Of a stretch of 64,000 nt of DNA, positions 7,614-14,764 are shown piece after piece. The notes below the pieces were generated by a model. The model was given only the letters and a program-made list of their open reading frames with translations. It was not told where the DNA came from and made no database searches. The translations under genes were made by a program, and so were the position numbers. Position 1 is the first letter of the stretch, and each line of letters begins with the position of its first letter. This stretch comes from Haloarcula rubra (lineage in GTDB: Archaea; Halobacteriota; Halobacteria; Halobacteriales; Haloarculaceae): positions 310,001 to 374,000 of the forward strand of contig NZ_RKLR01000001.1 in assembly GCF_019599465.1 (NCBI RefSeq). Direction: 5' to 3'.

Positions 7614-8957
7614 TCAGACCAGACTGCTGCCGTCGAACTCGGTCCGGTCGTAGTCGTGTTCGAGCAGGTCCAGAATCGTCGGCGCGATGTCGTAGAGGTC
7701 GGCGTCGTCGATGCGCGCGTCGGCGTCGTCCACGAGGAGCGTCGCGTTGTCGAACGAGTGCATCCCGTTGCGCGGGCCGACGTCGAACACTTCCTCGCTC
7801 CCTTTGAACCCGGCTTTCAGGTCGAAGCCGTGGTTCGGGACGACGACGAGGTCCGGTGCGATGTCGTCGTGGTCGCCGCGGAACGCGTCCTCGCGAGTGA
7901 CCACGCGGTCGGCGACCTTCTTGCCGTTCGGCCCTTCGAGGGCTTCGAGTCTCTCCTTGAGGTCGGCCCGGACCGACTCGTACTCCTCTTCGGGGACGCC
8001 GCCGTTCGGTTCGCGGCCGTCTAAGTTGATGTAGAACCGGCCGGGGATGAGCGAGTAGGCTTCGGCGTCCTCGCTGATGTCGCCGAGTTCGGAGTGGTCC
8101 TCGTCCTCGTACTCCAGCCAGCCCTCCTGTTCGAGCCACTCGTTGAAGTGGACCTCGTACTCCAGCGTGGTGAATCCGTGGTCGGAGGCGACGACCATCG
8201 TCACGTCGTCGGCGAGTTGGTCGCGAAGCTTTCCGAGGTACTCGTCGACCTGCTTGTAGAAGTCGAAGAACTCCTGCTGGTACTCCCCGTCCTGTTCGTA
8301 GTGTTTGAACAGGAAGTGGTTCACCCGGTCCGTGGTCATGAACACGCCGAAGAAGAGGTCCCAGTCGTCCTGCTGGACGTAGTGGGAGAACGTCTCGTAG
8401 CGCTTCTCTAGCGTCTCGTGGGCGTCCTCGACGAACTCGGTCTTGTCCTCGTCGTGGCCCAGTTTGGCGTTGACGTCGATGCGGTAGTTCGTCTCTTCGA
8501 GTCGGTCACGGAGTTCGTCGGGGTAGGCGGCCTTGTCGACGCCGGGCGAGAGGAAGCCCGAGACCATCCGCTGGACGTTACGCTGGGGCGGGAACGTCAC
8601 CGGGACGTTCAGTACGGTGGCGTCGCGCCCCTCGTCGGTGACCCGGTCCCACAGGCGCGTCGCCTGTACGTCCCGACCCATGGGGACGTACGTGTCGTAA
8701 GAGCCGACTTCGCGGTCCTGAAAGCCGTAGACGCCAGTCTCGCCGGGGTTGACACCCGTCGTCAGGGCCGGCCAGCAAGCGCTCGACTCGGGCGGCACGA
8801 TGCTGTCGATGGGGCCGCCGCTGCCCTCCGTCTTGAGTTCGGTGAGGTTCGGAAACACGTCCGGATGCTCGTCGATGAGACTGTACGGCACGCCGTCGAT
8901 GCCGAAGAAGGCGACGCGGGGGGCGTCGTCACCTTTCAGACGGTCGAATAGACCCAT
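7614..8957 (-). CDS. Type I phosphodiesterase / nucleotide pyrophosphatase family hydrolase
   Basis: A 447-aa alkaline-phosphatase-superfamily enzyme that cleaves phosphodiester or pyrophosphate bonds using two zinc ions. The metal-binding Asp is in VAFFGIDGVPYSL, and the nucleophile is a Ser/Thr in VPPESSACWPALTTGVNPGETG. Further metal ligands are in TTDRVNHFLF and in VVASDHGFTTLEYEVHFNEWL, with a late His in GPRNGMHSFDNA. No signal peptide is seen, so it appears cytoplasmic. Substrates of close haloarchaeal relatives are not established; a role in glycan or nucleotide metabolism is a guess. ATG 8957 removes a 9-residue unlikely extension. Confidence 0.88.
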   Translation of the reverse strand: MGLFDRLKGDDAPRVAFFGIDGVPYSLIDEHPDVFPNLTELKTEGSGGPIDSIVPPESSACWPALTTGVNPGETGVYGFQDREVGSYDTYVPMGRDVQATRLWDRVTDEGRDATVLNVPVTFPPQRNVQRMVSGFLSPGVDKAAYPDELRDRLEETNYRIDVNAKLGHDEDKTEFVEDAHETLEKRYETFSHYVQQDDWDLFFGVFMTTDRVNHFLFKHYEQDGEYQQEFFDFYKQVDEYLGKLRDQLADDVTMVVASDHGFTTLEYEVHFNEWLEQEGWLEYEDEDHSELGDISEDAEAYSLIPGRFYINLDGREPNGGVPEEEYESVRADLKERLEALEGPNGKKVADRVVTREDAFRGDHDDIAPDLVVVPNHGFDLKAGFKGSEEVFDVGPRNGMHSFDNATLLVDDADARIDDADLYDIAPTILDLLEHDYDRTEFDGSSLV

Positions 8958-8982
8958 GCCCGTCGTTAGACCGGTCGGGGAC

Positions 8983-8994
8983 AAGAAGCTTCTT
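8983..8994. promoter_or_regulatory. 12-bp perfect palindrome in the phosphodiesterase promoter
   Basis: AAGAAGCTTCTT is self-complementary and lies 26-37 bases upstream of the minus-strand ATG at 8957, over the expected TATA position. It could be an operator or simply part of the AT-rich promoter. Confidence 0.35.
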
Positions 8995-9048
8995 TTCGTG
9001 TCTGTGTCACGGACACCGGCAAAACGTTCGTGGCCGCCGTGGAACCGG

Positions 9049-9168
9049 CTACCGCTCCGCGTTCTCCGGGACGACTGTCAGGTGGGCGATTCCCGGGGGC
9101 GTCGGGTCTTCTCGCGCCGTTCCGCCTGTGGGGTCGGCGGGCGTCGTCTCGGATTGGTCGGTTGCCAT
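9049..9168 (-). CDS. Candidate 39-aa small protein
   Basis: A short frame, ATG 9168 to TAG 9049, encodes an acidic, proline-rich peptide ending GIAHLTVVPENAER. The composition (MATDQSETTPADP at the start) is typical of haloarchaeal proteins, and the hydrophobic LTVVP segment looks conserved in style. No function is recognised. An AT-richer block (GTAATCTTTT on the minus strand near 9200) lies upstream. It could still be chance coding in GC-rich DNA. Confidence 0.4.
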   Translation of the reverse strand: MATDQSETTPADPTGGTAREDPTPPGIAHLTVVPENAER

Positions 9169-9341
9169 CGTGTCTGTAACACCGGTCGCCACCCTGAAAA
9201 GATTACCCATGCTCATACATAATCGGCAACGACTGCCGATATTATCTGCGGGCATACGTCGCGTGTCTCGCGGGCATTCGAGAGGACAGCCACTGGTGTG
9301 GGCGGGAACACGAACGGCGAGAAGCAGCCGTCGAGCGTGGT

Positions 9342-9875
9342 TCAGTTGAAGTGCTCGTCGTAGAGGTCCTGAGCGTGCTCGATAGCGTCCATCGCGGCCT
9401 GTTTGTCCTCCCAACCCAGCGTCTCGACTTCCTTGCCCTCCTCTAAGTTCTTGTAGGTCGCGAAGAACTCGTCTATCTCGTCGAGTTGCTGCTGGGGGAT
9501 GTCCTCTAAGTCTTCGATGTGGTCGTAGCGCGGGTCCTCGGTGGGGACGGCGATGACCTTGTCGTCCTGTTCGCCGTCGTCGTCCATCTTCATCAGGGCG
9601 ACGGGACGGGCCTCGATGATGCAGCCGGGGAACGTCTGGTCCTCGACGAGGACGAGGACGTCGAAGGGGTCCTCGTCGTCGTAGTACGACTGCGGGATGA
9701 AACCGTAGTCAGAGGGGTAGTGGACGTTCGAGTGGAGCACACGGTCGAGGACGACGCCGGGGACGTCCTTGTCGTACTCGTACTTGTTACGCTCGCCTTT
9801 GAGGCACTCGACGACGGCGTAGATCTCTTCGGGCGGGTTCGGTCCGGTTTCGAGGTCTTCCCAGAGGTTCGTCAT
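9342..9875 (-). CDS. ppa: Inorganic pyrophosphatase (soluble, family I)
   Basis: Hydrolyses pyrophosphate to phosphate in the cytoplasm, pulling forward nucleotide, tRNA-charging and lipid reactions. The 177-aa protein is the standard family I length. It shows KGERNKYEYDKD (substrate Lys and Tyr), the HYPSDYGFIPQSYYDDEDPFDVLVL block containing the metal-binding Asp residues of the PPase signature, and VPTEDPRYDHIEDL. The ATG at 9875 gives MTNLWEDL; a GTG one codon earlier is possible but unneeded. Transcription likely starts from the GTAACTTTT block near 9900. Confidence 0.96.
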   Translation of the reverse strand: MTNLWEDLETGPNPPEEIYAVVECLKGERNKYEYDKDVPGVVLDRVLHSNVHYPSDYGFIPQSYYDDEDPFDVLVLVEDQTFPGCIIEARPVALMKMDDDGEQDDKVIAVPTEDPRYDHIEDLEDIPQQQLDEIDEFFATYKNLEEGKEVETLGWEDKQAAMDAIEHAQDLYDEHFN

Positions 9876-10188
9876 CACCCGCGACTGCGCGACGGCGGCA
9901 AAAGTTACTTTCGTAATCCGCCCGGAGTGCGAGCTCCGGAGGCCAGTGGAGCGGTCGGGCCTCCATCGCAGCGGCGCAGGCGGTCCACGTCAGAAGACGC
10001 AAAGTATTTATCCAGTACTCTTGCAGGATTATCCAACGGACGACAGTATCCGGTTCAGACACACCCTACGCACCAACGGACGAACACGTCTCGACCGGAA
10101 AGCCGCTACACATACCGCGTTTTCGATAGTTGTTGCTACGTGAAATATGGGGTCCCGTCGTCCGGTCGTAATCGTTCGTACGTCGGAG
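9876..10188. other. Intergenic region between ppa and padR without a supported gene
   Basis: About 310 bases separate the divergent ppa and PadR-type genes. It holds the ppa promoter (minus strand, about 9900-9915) and an isolated TATA-like AGTATTTATCC at about 10001-10011 on the plus strand with no convincing ORF downstream. A small RNA or a long padR leader is possible, but nothing else supports either. Confidence 0.4.
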
Positions 10189-10202
10189 TTAACAAGTGTT
10201 AA
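10189..10202. promoter_or_regulatory. Perfect inverted repeat over the padR TATA box
   Basis: TTAACA-AG-TGTTAA is a perfect 6+2+6 inverted repeat. Its right arm overlaps TTAAATA (10199-10205), which is placed 23-29 bases before the ATG at 10228 as a TATA box should be. A repressor bound here would block TBP, so it is a good autoregulatory operator candidate. Confidence 0.55.
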
Positions 10203-10227
10203 ATAGCTTGATGACATTTAGCTAACC

Positions 10228-10587
10228 ATGTCAGAGGCACAATCCATCAAGGGCAGCCCCGGCGTCGCAAAGGACTTGACCGCGTTCCAACAGAACATCC
10301 TCGTCATCCTCGCAGAGGAACCACGGTACGGTCTCGCTATCAAGCGCGAACTCGAGGAGTACTACAGCGACGAAGTCAACCACGGCCGTCTGTACCCCAA
10401 CCTCGACGACCTCGTCGAGATGGGGCTGGTCGAGAAGAGCGAACTCGACAAGCGGACCAACCAGTACTCGCTGACCGACGACGGCAAGGACGCCGTCCTC
10501 GACCAGCTCGGCTGGGAGTTCTCGAAGTTCGTCACCGGAGAGGGCCGCGCCGACGAACTCCGCGACCTCGTCGACGCGCAGGAATAG
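10228..10587 (+). CDS. PadR family transcriptional regulator
   Basis: A 119-aa winged-helix DNA-binding protein. The core FQQNILVILAEEPRYGLAIKRELEEYY is followed by the recognition part HGRLYPNLDDLVEMGLVEK and the wing LDKRTNQYSLTDDG, which are PadR hallmarks. The C-terminal helix is short, so it probably lacks the large dimerisation or ligand domain of PadR-s1 and works as a small dimer. The palindrome just upstream suggests autorepression. The signal it responds to is not visible, and the downstream gene is on the other strand. Confidence 0.9.
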   Translation: MSEAQSIKGSPGVAKDLTAFQQNILVILAEEPRYGLAIKRELEEYYSDEVNHGRLYPNLDDLVEMGLVEKSELDKRTNQYSLTDDGKDAVLDQLGWEFSKFVTGEGRADELRDLVDAQE

Positions 10588-10592
10588 ACGGC

Positions 10593-11147
10593 TTAGCGCT
10601 CCGGTAGCCGACCACCCGCTTTTTCGACGGCCAGACGGACAGACTCCTCGAGGAGCGCCCGCTGTTCGTCGGTCGGCCAGACGTTCCGCGGGAAGTACTC
10701 CTCGCGGAACTCCCGCAGTTCGTCGGGCGTCGCGTCCGCTATCGGCTTCGCGTAGTGGTTCCCCATGAAGTCGGCGAGCGCGTCGGCGGTGGCGCCATGG
10801 GCATCCCCGTGGTCGGCGCGAACCGCCTCGGCGACTGCCCGGTTGGCCTCGTCGACCGTGTCCCACTCGTCGGGGGTCTCGGGCCCCGAGAGCCTGACTT
10901 CGACGCCGCGGTCGGTCTCCTCGACCCGGTCCGGACGGATGACGCCGTCCTCGACCCAGTCGGCGGGGTGACAGACGAGTACCTCGCCGGTGTCTTCCTC
11001 CCGAATCCGCGAGGTGTACCCGTGTTCGTCGAGGAGCGACGCGCGCTCGACCCGGTAGGCCGCCGCTTCCTCCTCGTCGACCGCGTCGCGGGCGAGTTTG
11101 GTGAGTCGTTCCACCTCGTCGACCGTCTCGCTTGGCAGGTCAGTCAT
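10593..11147 (-). CDS. rnhA operon protein (conserved haloarchaeal, unknown function)
   Basis: A 184-aa acidic, soluble protein encoded directly after rnhA. Its ATG lies inside the rnhA stop region (ATGACTGA, 8-base overlap), so translation is probably coupled. An N-terminal helical section (DEVERLTKLARDAVDEEEAAAYRVERASLL) precedes a region with VLVCHPADWVEDG and a C-terminal part with FMGNHYAKPI and FPRNVWPTDEQRALLEESV. No catalytic motif is apparent. The stable pairing with rnhA in haloarchaea suggests a role in RNA-DNA hybrid handling, but that is only an inference from context. Confidence 0.85.
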   Translation of the reverse strand: MTDLPSETVDEVERLTKLARDAVDEEEAAAYRVERASLLDEHGYTSRIREEDTGEVLVCHPADWVEDGVIRPDRVEETDRGVEVRLSGPETPDEWDTVDEANRAVAEAVRADHGDAHGATADALADFMGNHYAKPIADATPDELREFREEYFPRNVWPTDEQRALLEESVRLAVEKAGGRLPER

Positions 11148-11733
11148 CGAGTGCGTCGTTGGCTAGTTGGTCCGCGCGGTCGTTTATCTCTCGCGGAACG
11201 TGCTCGATGTCCCACTCGTCGAACTGCGTGAGCAGTTCGCGGACCCGGACGCGTTTCTCCCGGAGGTCCGGGTCGTTCGTGTTCCACTCGCCGCGGACCT
11301 GCTTGACGATGAGTTCCGAGTCCCCGCGGACGTGCACCTCGTCGAACCCGAAGTCGGCGGCGACCTCGAGGACCTTGACGAGCGCGGCGTACTCGGCCTG
11401 ATTGTTGGTCGCGCGGCCGATGGTCTCGCCGCCCTCGGCGACGATACCGCTGTCGTCGACCAGTACGTACCCGACCGACGCCGGACCGGGGTTGCCGCGG
11501 CACGCGCCGTCGAAGTAGGCGTGGACGCGCCCGCCGTCCTCGCCGCGCAGGAGCGCCTCCAGTTTCGCGGTGTCGTCGCCCTGCACGACGACCTTGCCCT
11601 CGTAGGCGACGGCCGTCGCGCCGCCGTACTCCGCCCGCCACCGCTCGTGGTCGGTGTTTCCCGCCTCGACACTGACGCCAGCGTCGGCTAACTGCGCTCG
11701 GGCGACACTCTCGTCACACTCTATGACCGGCAT
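11140..11733 (-). CDS. rnhA: Ribonuclease HI with N-terminal extension
   Basis: Cleaves RNA in RNA-DNA hybrids, removing primers and R-loops. The 197-aa protein has the type 1 catalytic residues: Asp in AYFDGACRGNPGP, Glu in NNQAEYAAL, Asp in VRGDSELIVKQ and Asp in EINDRADQLAN. An N-terminal extension of about 70 residues (ERWRAEYGGATAVAYEGKVVVQGDD) precedes it. Haloarchaeal RNase HI is known to carry such an extension, and its strand pattern resembles the substrate-binding N-domain of RNase HIII. ATG 11733 is chosen over an upstream ATG that adds MRFPGPSRT. It overlaps the next gene by 8 bases. Confidence 0.93.
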   Translation of the reverse strand: MPVIECDESVARAQLADAGVSVEAGNTDHERWRAEYGGATAVAYEGKVVVQGDDTAKLEALLRGEDGGRVHAYFDGACRGNPGPASVGYVLVDDSGIVAEGGETIGRATNNQAEYAALVKVLEVAADFGFDEVHVRGDSELIVKQVRGEWNTNDPDLREKRVRVRELLTQFDEWDIEHVPREINDRADQLANDALDD

Positions 11734-11796
11734 CGTTCGAGAAGGACCCGGGAACCGCAAAAACCGTTGTGGTCTGCCCGGTCGAGCGCGACCGAG

Positions 11797-12192
11797 TCAG
11801 TTGCCAGCGCGCTTCGCGATGCGCTGGGCACCGGTCTGCCGGCCCTCTTCGCCGCCGAGGTAGCGGTCGACGATGGCCGCCGCGCCGCCGGCAGTGACGA
11901 CGAGGCCGAGGACGAGCATCACGGTCAGGAACGGGTCGACGGCGTAGAAGAGTATCGGAGACACCGTCAGAACCAGCCCACAGACGACGCCCGCCACCGC
12001 TGCCAGCGGCGCGGCCTGTTTACCGGAGGCCGCCCGGTAGGCGGAGTGGCCCACGGCCAGCGCCGCTATCTCGCCGACGAGCAGGTTCGTCAGTGCCTGC
12101 GTGTGCGGCACCGAGAACACCGACGGCAGGAATATGACGACGATACTCACGACGGTTCCGGCCAGCCCGACCCACTTCGTTGCGTTCACCAT
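11797..12192 (-). CDS. Four-helix membrane protein, unknown (131 aa)
   Basis: Four hydrophobic segments (about residues 8-28, 36-55, 62-82 and 86-107) and a positively charged C-terminal tail (GGEEGRQTGAQRIAKRAGN). No motif identifies a function. The first helix includes FLPSVFSVPHTQALTNLLVGE, with a small periplasmic loop. A TATA-like GATATAAATC on the minus strand ends only a few bases before the ATG at 12192. That is too close for the usual spacing, so either transcription starts further upstream or the real start lies downstream. Confidence 0.65.
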   Translation of the reverse strand: MVNATKWVGLAGTVVSIVVIFLPSVFSVPHTQALTNLLVGEIAALAVGHSAYRAASGKQAAPLAAVAGVVCGLVLTVSPILFYAVDPFLTVMLVLGLVVTAGGAAAIVDRYLGGEEGRQTGAQRIAKRAGN

Positions 12193-12223
12193 GATTTATA
12201 TCACCTGTTGTTACTCAGTCCAG

Positions 12224-12246
12224 GTACGTAATACTTGTTCACGTAC
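12224..12246. promoter_or_regulatory. Inverted repeat between the membrane gene and nreA
   Basis: GTACGT and ACGTAC are perfect 6-base arms around an 11-base AT-rich core (AATACTTGTTC). It lies in the divergent promoter region. The core holds the best TATA-like sequence for nreA, so a bound factor could control either gene. Confidence 0.4.
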
Positions 12247-12283
12247 GTTCGTCGGGGACAGGTTCATGCCTGACAGGGGCGAA

Positions 12284-12289
12284 CCGGAG
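12284..12289 (+). promoter_or_regulatory. Shine-Dalgarno site of nreA
   Basis: GGAGGT sits 4 bases before the ATG at 12294. Most genes here look leaderless, so this strong SD fits a real 5' leader of about 40 bases and confirms the nreA start. Confidence 0.6.
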
Positions 12290-12293
12290 GTAG

Positions 12294-13589
12294 ATGCAGC
12301 TCGACGATTTCATCGAGGGGTTCGAACGCGACGAGGCCGCGGAGAAGCGCCGCCTCGCCGAGGAGAAGTCCTACGCCATCACCGACCATCTCGAAGACGT
12401 CGAGCGGCAGTTCGAGGAGACGGTGCAGGGCGACGCCCTGTTCGGCTCGACTGCCCCCGAGATATTCGTCGGTCGGTCGGGCTACCCGAACGTCTCGACG
12501 GGCCTCCTCTCACCCGTCGACCGGGACGCCGCCGCCGAGGGCTTCGCCACGAGCAGCGAGTGGTACGACGCCGGCCTCGGCATCGAGGACGTCCTCCAGC
12601 GGCGGACGGGGATGCTCAACTCGACCCGACCGACCGCCGTCGACGCCGTGAGTACGGGTGGTCGCCGCGGGAGCGACGCCGGCGGTGCCTACGACGTGTG
12701 GAACGGGTTCGTCGGCGTCCAGCGCGAGGTGGCCATCGCGGACCACCCGGTGGACGTCGAGGTGGGACTCAACGGGACGCCGGAACTGGACGTGCAGTTC
12801 GACGACGTGGGGACGCCGACCGGCCCGCGGGCCCACGCGACCGGCGCCGACCTCGCGGAGAACCCCCACGTCCCCAAGCCGGTCGAGAAGACCCTCTCGG
12901 ACGACGACTGGCAGGCCGAAGGAGCGATGACGTACCTCTACCGGCGCGGCTTCGACGTCTACGACATCAACACCATCCTCTCGGCCGGGGCGCTGGGACA
13001 GGCCAGCGAGCGGTCGCTCGTCCCGACCAGGTGGTCTATCACCGCCGTCGACGACACCGTCGGCCAGTACCTCCGTGGGACGACGCGCAACAGCGACACC
13101 ATCGACAAGCCCGAGGTGTGGTACAACGAGTACATGGGCAACCGCTACTGGGTCCTGCTGGCACCGGGTCGCTGGGAGTTCGAACTCGTGGAGATGAAAG
13201 CGCCCGAGAGCGTCTGGAACCCCCGACCCGACACGGGCTACTACATGTCCAGCGCGTACGAGGGGTACGAGGGCCGGACTGGGTACGTAGAGGAGACGGC
13301 CGGCGCGTACTACGCCGCCCGCCTCGGCGCCCTCGAACACCTGCAGGAACGCGGCCGACAGGCGAAGTGTCTCGTCCTGCGAGAGATTACCGACGACTAC
13401 TGGGCACCCGTCGGCGTCTGGCAGGTCCGGGAGGGGGTCCGGAACGCCTTCGACGGCGAACCCGGCGTCGGCCAGTCGTTCAGCGAGACGCTCTCGGCCG
13501 TGAGCGACCAACTGCCGGTCAGCGTCGGAGCGCTCCGGCGGAAGTCCGAACTCGTCGCCGGTCTCCAGTCACAGCTCTCGGACTTCTAA
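12294..13589 (+). CDS. nreA: DNA repair protein NreA
   Basis: NreA is an archaeal DNA repair factor that works with the PCNA sliding clamp; in Haloferax, loss causes sensitivity to mitomycin C. The 431-aa protein has the family blocks EIFVGRSGYPNVSTGLLSP, LNGTPELDVQFDDV and RRGFDVYDINTILSAGALGQ, then VPTRWSITAVDDTVGQYL and the late NRYWVLLAPGRWEFELVE. The last residues, LQSQLSDF, fit the QxxLxxF PCNA-interacting motif. No N-terminal zinc finger is present, as expected for NreA rather than NreB. It stands alone, with an SD-led transcript. Confidence 0.92.
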   Translation: MQLDDFIEGFERDEAAEKRRLAEEKSYAITDHLEDVERQFEETVQGDALFGSTAPEIFVGRSGYPNVSTGLLSPVDRDAAAEGFATSSEWYDAGLGIEDVLQRRTGMLNSTRPTAVDAVSTGGRRGSDAGGAYDVWNGFVGVQREVAIADHPVDVEVGLNGTPELDVQFDDVGTPTGPRAHATGADLAENPHVPKPVEKTLSDDDWQAEGAMTYLYRRGFDVYDINTILSAGALGQASERSLVPTRWSITAVDDTVGQYLRGTTRNSDTIDKPEVWYNEYMGNRYWVLLAPGRWEFELVEMKAPESVWNPRPDTGYYMSSAYEGYEGRTGYVEETAGAYYAARLGALEHLQERGRQAKCLVLREITDDYWAPVGVWQVREGVRNAFDGEPGVGQSFSETLSAVSDQLPVSVGALRRKSELVAGLQSQLSDF

Positions 13590-13639
13590 GGTCCGTAGAA
13601 GCGACAACCATTACATTCGCGCTGGTGTTACAGCCCGGT

Positions 13640-13822
13640 ATGAGCCCTCCACTCCTACTGTTTCCGGGCCTCCCCGGCGGAGTCGAATTGGTCGTCCTCC
13701 TCCTGATGATGGTCCCGTTTCTGGGACTCCCCCTGGCCCTCGTCGTCGGCGCGTACCTGTTCGGAAAGCGACGCGGTCGCGCCGAGGTGACCGACGGCGA
13801 CGGGACAGAGCGTGTCGAGTAG
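13640..13822 (+). CDS. Tiny single-helix membrane protein (60 aa)
   Basis: A 60-aa protein with one long hydrophobic stretch (about residues 15-42, VELVVLLLMMVPFLGLPLALVVGAYLF) and a charged cytoplasmic tail (GKRRGRAEVTDGDGTERVE). A GTGTTAC motif lies just upstream of its ATG and also precedes the similar gene at 14116. The two look like diverged copies. Function unknown; the shape recalls small membrane modulators or a TatA-like anchor without the amphipathic helix. Confidence 0.65.
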   Translation: MSPPLLLFPGLPGGVELVVLLLMMVPFLGLPLALVVGAYLFGKRRGRAEVTDGDGTERVE

Positions 13823-13887
13823 GAGACAGTGAGTCGGCGTCTCACGCCCGCTACGGCCAGAATCGACTGGTTTAACCGTCCGAATCC

Positions 13888-14073
13888 GTGAATGGGGATG
13901 TGTCCCCTCAGCCCGCAGACACCGCCCCGTCACAGGAGTTGACGAGTCAGGCCTACCACATCACCGTCGACGACGGCCGTGACTCGTTCTGCGCGCTCAG
14001 CATAGAGTCGCCCGACGTCGAGACGGCGTGGCTCATCTCCGACACCGTTCGGTCGCTGGAGAACATGCGATAG
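13888..14073 (+). CDS. Small conserved haloarchaeal protein (61 aa, AWL-SDT type)
   Basis: A soluble acidic mini-protein ending in the pattern AWLISDTVRSLENMR, which I recognise as a recurring signature of a short haloarchaeal family (probably the DUF7331 type). The middle reads YHITVDDGRDSFCALSI. The GTG at 13888 starts the longest form. A TTTAACC element at about 13870 would rather place transcription near 13897 and favour a GTG at 13900, giving 57 residues. No function is known. It lies between two similar small membrane proteins. Confidence 0.6.
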   Translation: MNGDVSPQPADTAPSQELTSQAYHITVDDGRDSFCALSIESPDVETAWLISDTVRSLENMR

Positions 14074-14115
14074 CGTCGCAAAAGCGGTTTGAGCCCACCC
14101 GTGTTACCTCCAGCC

Positions 14116-14340
14116 ATGTATCCGCTACTGCAAGGACCGGGGGTGGGTGGGCTGGTCGTCGTCTTCCTCTTGCTACTGGCGATGGTGGTGCCCGTCCTCG
14201 TCGTCCTCGGTATCGCCCTGTATCTCACCCGCGACCAGTGGGACGACCGGAAGGACGTGGTCGGGACGCCGGCGGACCCGACGGTAGACGCGGACGAGAC
14301 GCCGCCAGAAGACCAGCGCGCCGACGACGAGTCGGCGTAG
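14116..14340 (+). CDS. Tiny single-helix membrane protein (74 aa), paralogue-like to 13640
   Basis: One hydrophobic helix (about residues 11-37, GGLVVVFLLLLAMVVPVLVVLGIALYL) is followed by an acidic tail. The N-terminal LLQGPGVGG and the helix align well with the protein at 13640 (LLLFPGLPGG, VELVV), suggesting a local duplication. ATG 14116 is favoured over an earlier start that adds nine residues. Its stop is directly followed by the stop of the convergent DUF5789-like gene. Confidence 0.65.
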   Translation: MYPLLQGPGVGGLVVVFLLLLAMVVPVLVVLGIALYLTRDQWDDRKDVVGTPADPTVDADETPPEDQRADDESA

Positions 14341-14625
14341 TCACTCGGTCGGGACCGGACCGGTGCCGACGACCTCTCGCACCGCGGCCTCGAACTCGTG
14401 GCGGTCGGCGAAGTACGGTTCGTCGACGTCGTCCATGACCTCGGCCAGTTCCTGCGGCCCGTCGGGGGTCCTGATGGTGGTGTCGCCCTCTCGGTCGACG
14501 ACCGTACTGTGTTCGATACCCCACGTGAGCCGTGCCGTGACGCGGGCCAGCGGTGCCCCCTCGACGTCGGGCCCCGAACCGAGTTCGACGGCCGGCGCCT
14601 CTTCCTCGCTGTCGTCGTCGCTCAT
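14341..14625 (-). CDS. DUF5789-like small protein
   Basis: A 94-aa acidic protein with the characteristic core PLARVTARLTWGIEHSTVVDREGDTTIRTPDGPQEL, then YFADRHEFEAAVREVVGTGPVP. This pattern is shared by a haloarchaeal family that I believe is DUF5789; the number is from memory. No catalytic residues stand out. The TWGIEHS and IRTPDGP segments look like a small mixed alpha-beta domain. It is convergent with the 74-aa membrane gene and shows no operon partner. Confidence 0.75.
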   Translation of the reverse strand: MSDDDSEEEAPAVELGSGPDVEGAPLARVTARLTWGIEHSTVVDREGDTTIRTPDGPQELAEVMDDVDEPYFADRHEFEAAVREVVGTGPVPTE

Positions 14626-14764
14626 ACCCGAACTGTTCCCGCCGGCCCGATTAGTGTTTTCGGAATGTGAGCGGTCCGCTGGCGCGCTCTCCGCGCGTCG
14701 CTCGCGCGCACGTCATGCGCTCGTCTGACGGGTAGTTTTGAGGAACGCCGTCCTAGACGGTCCT

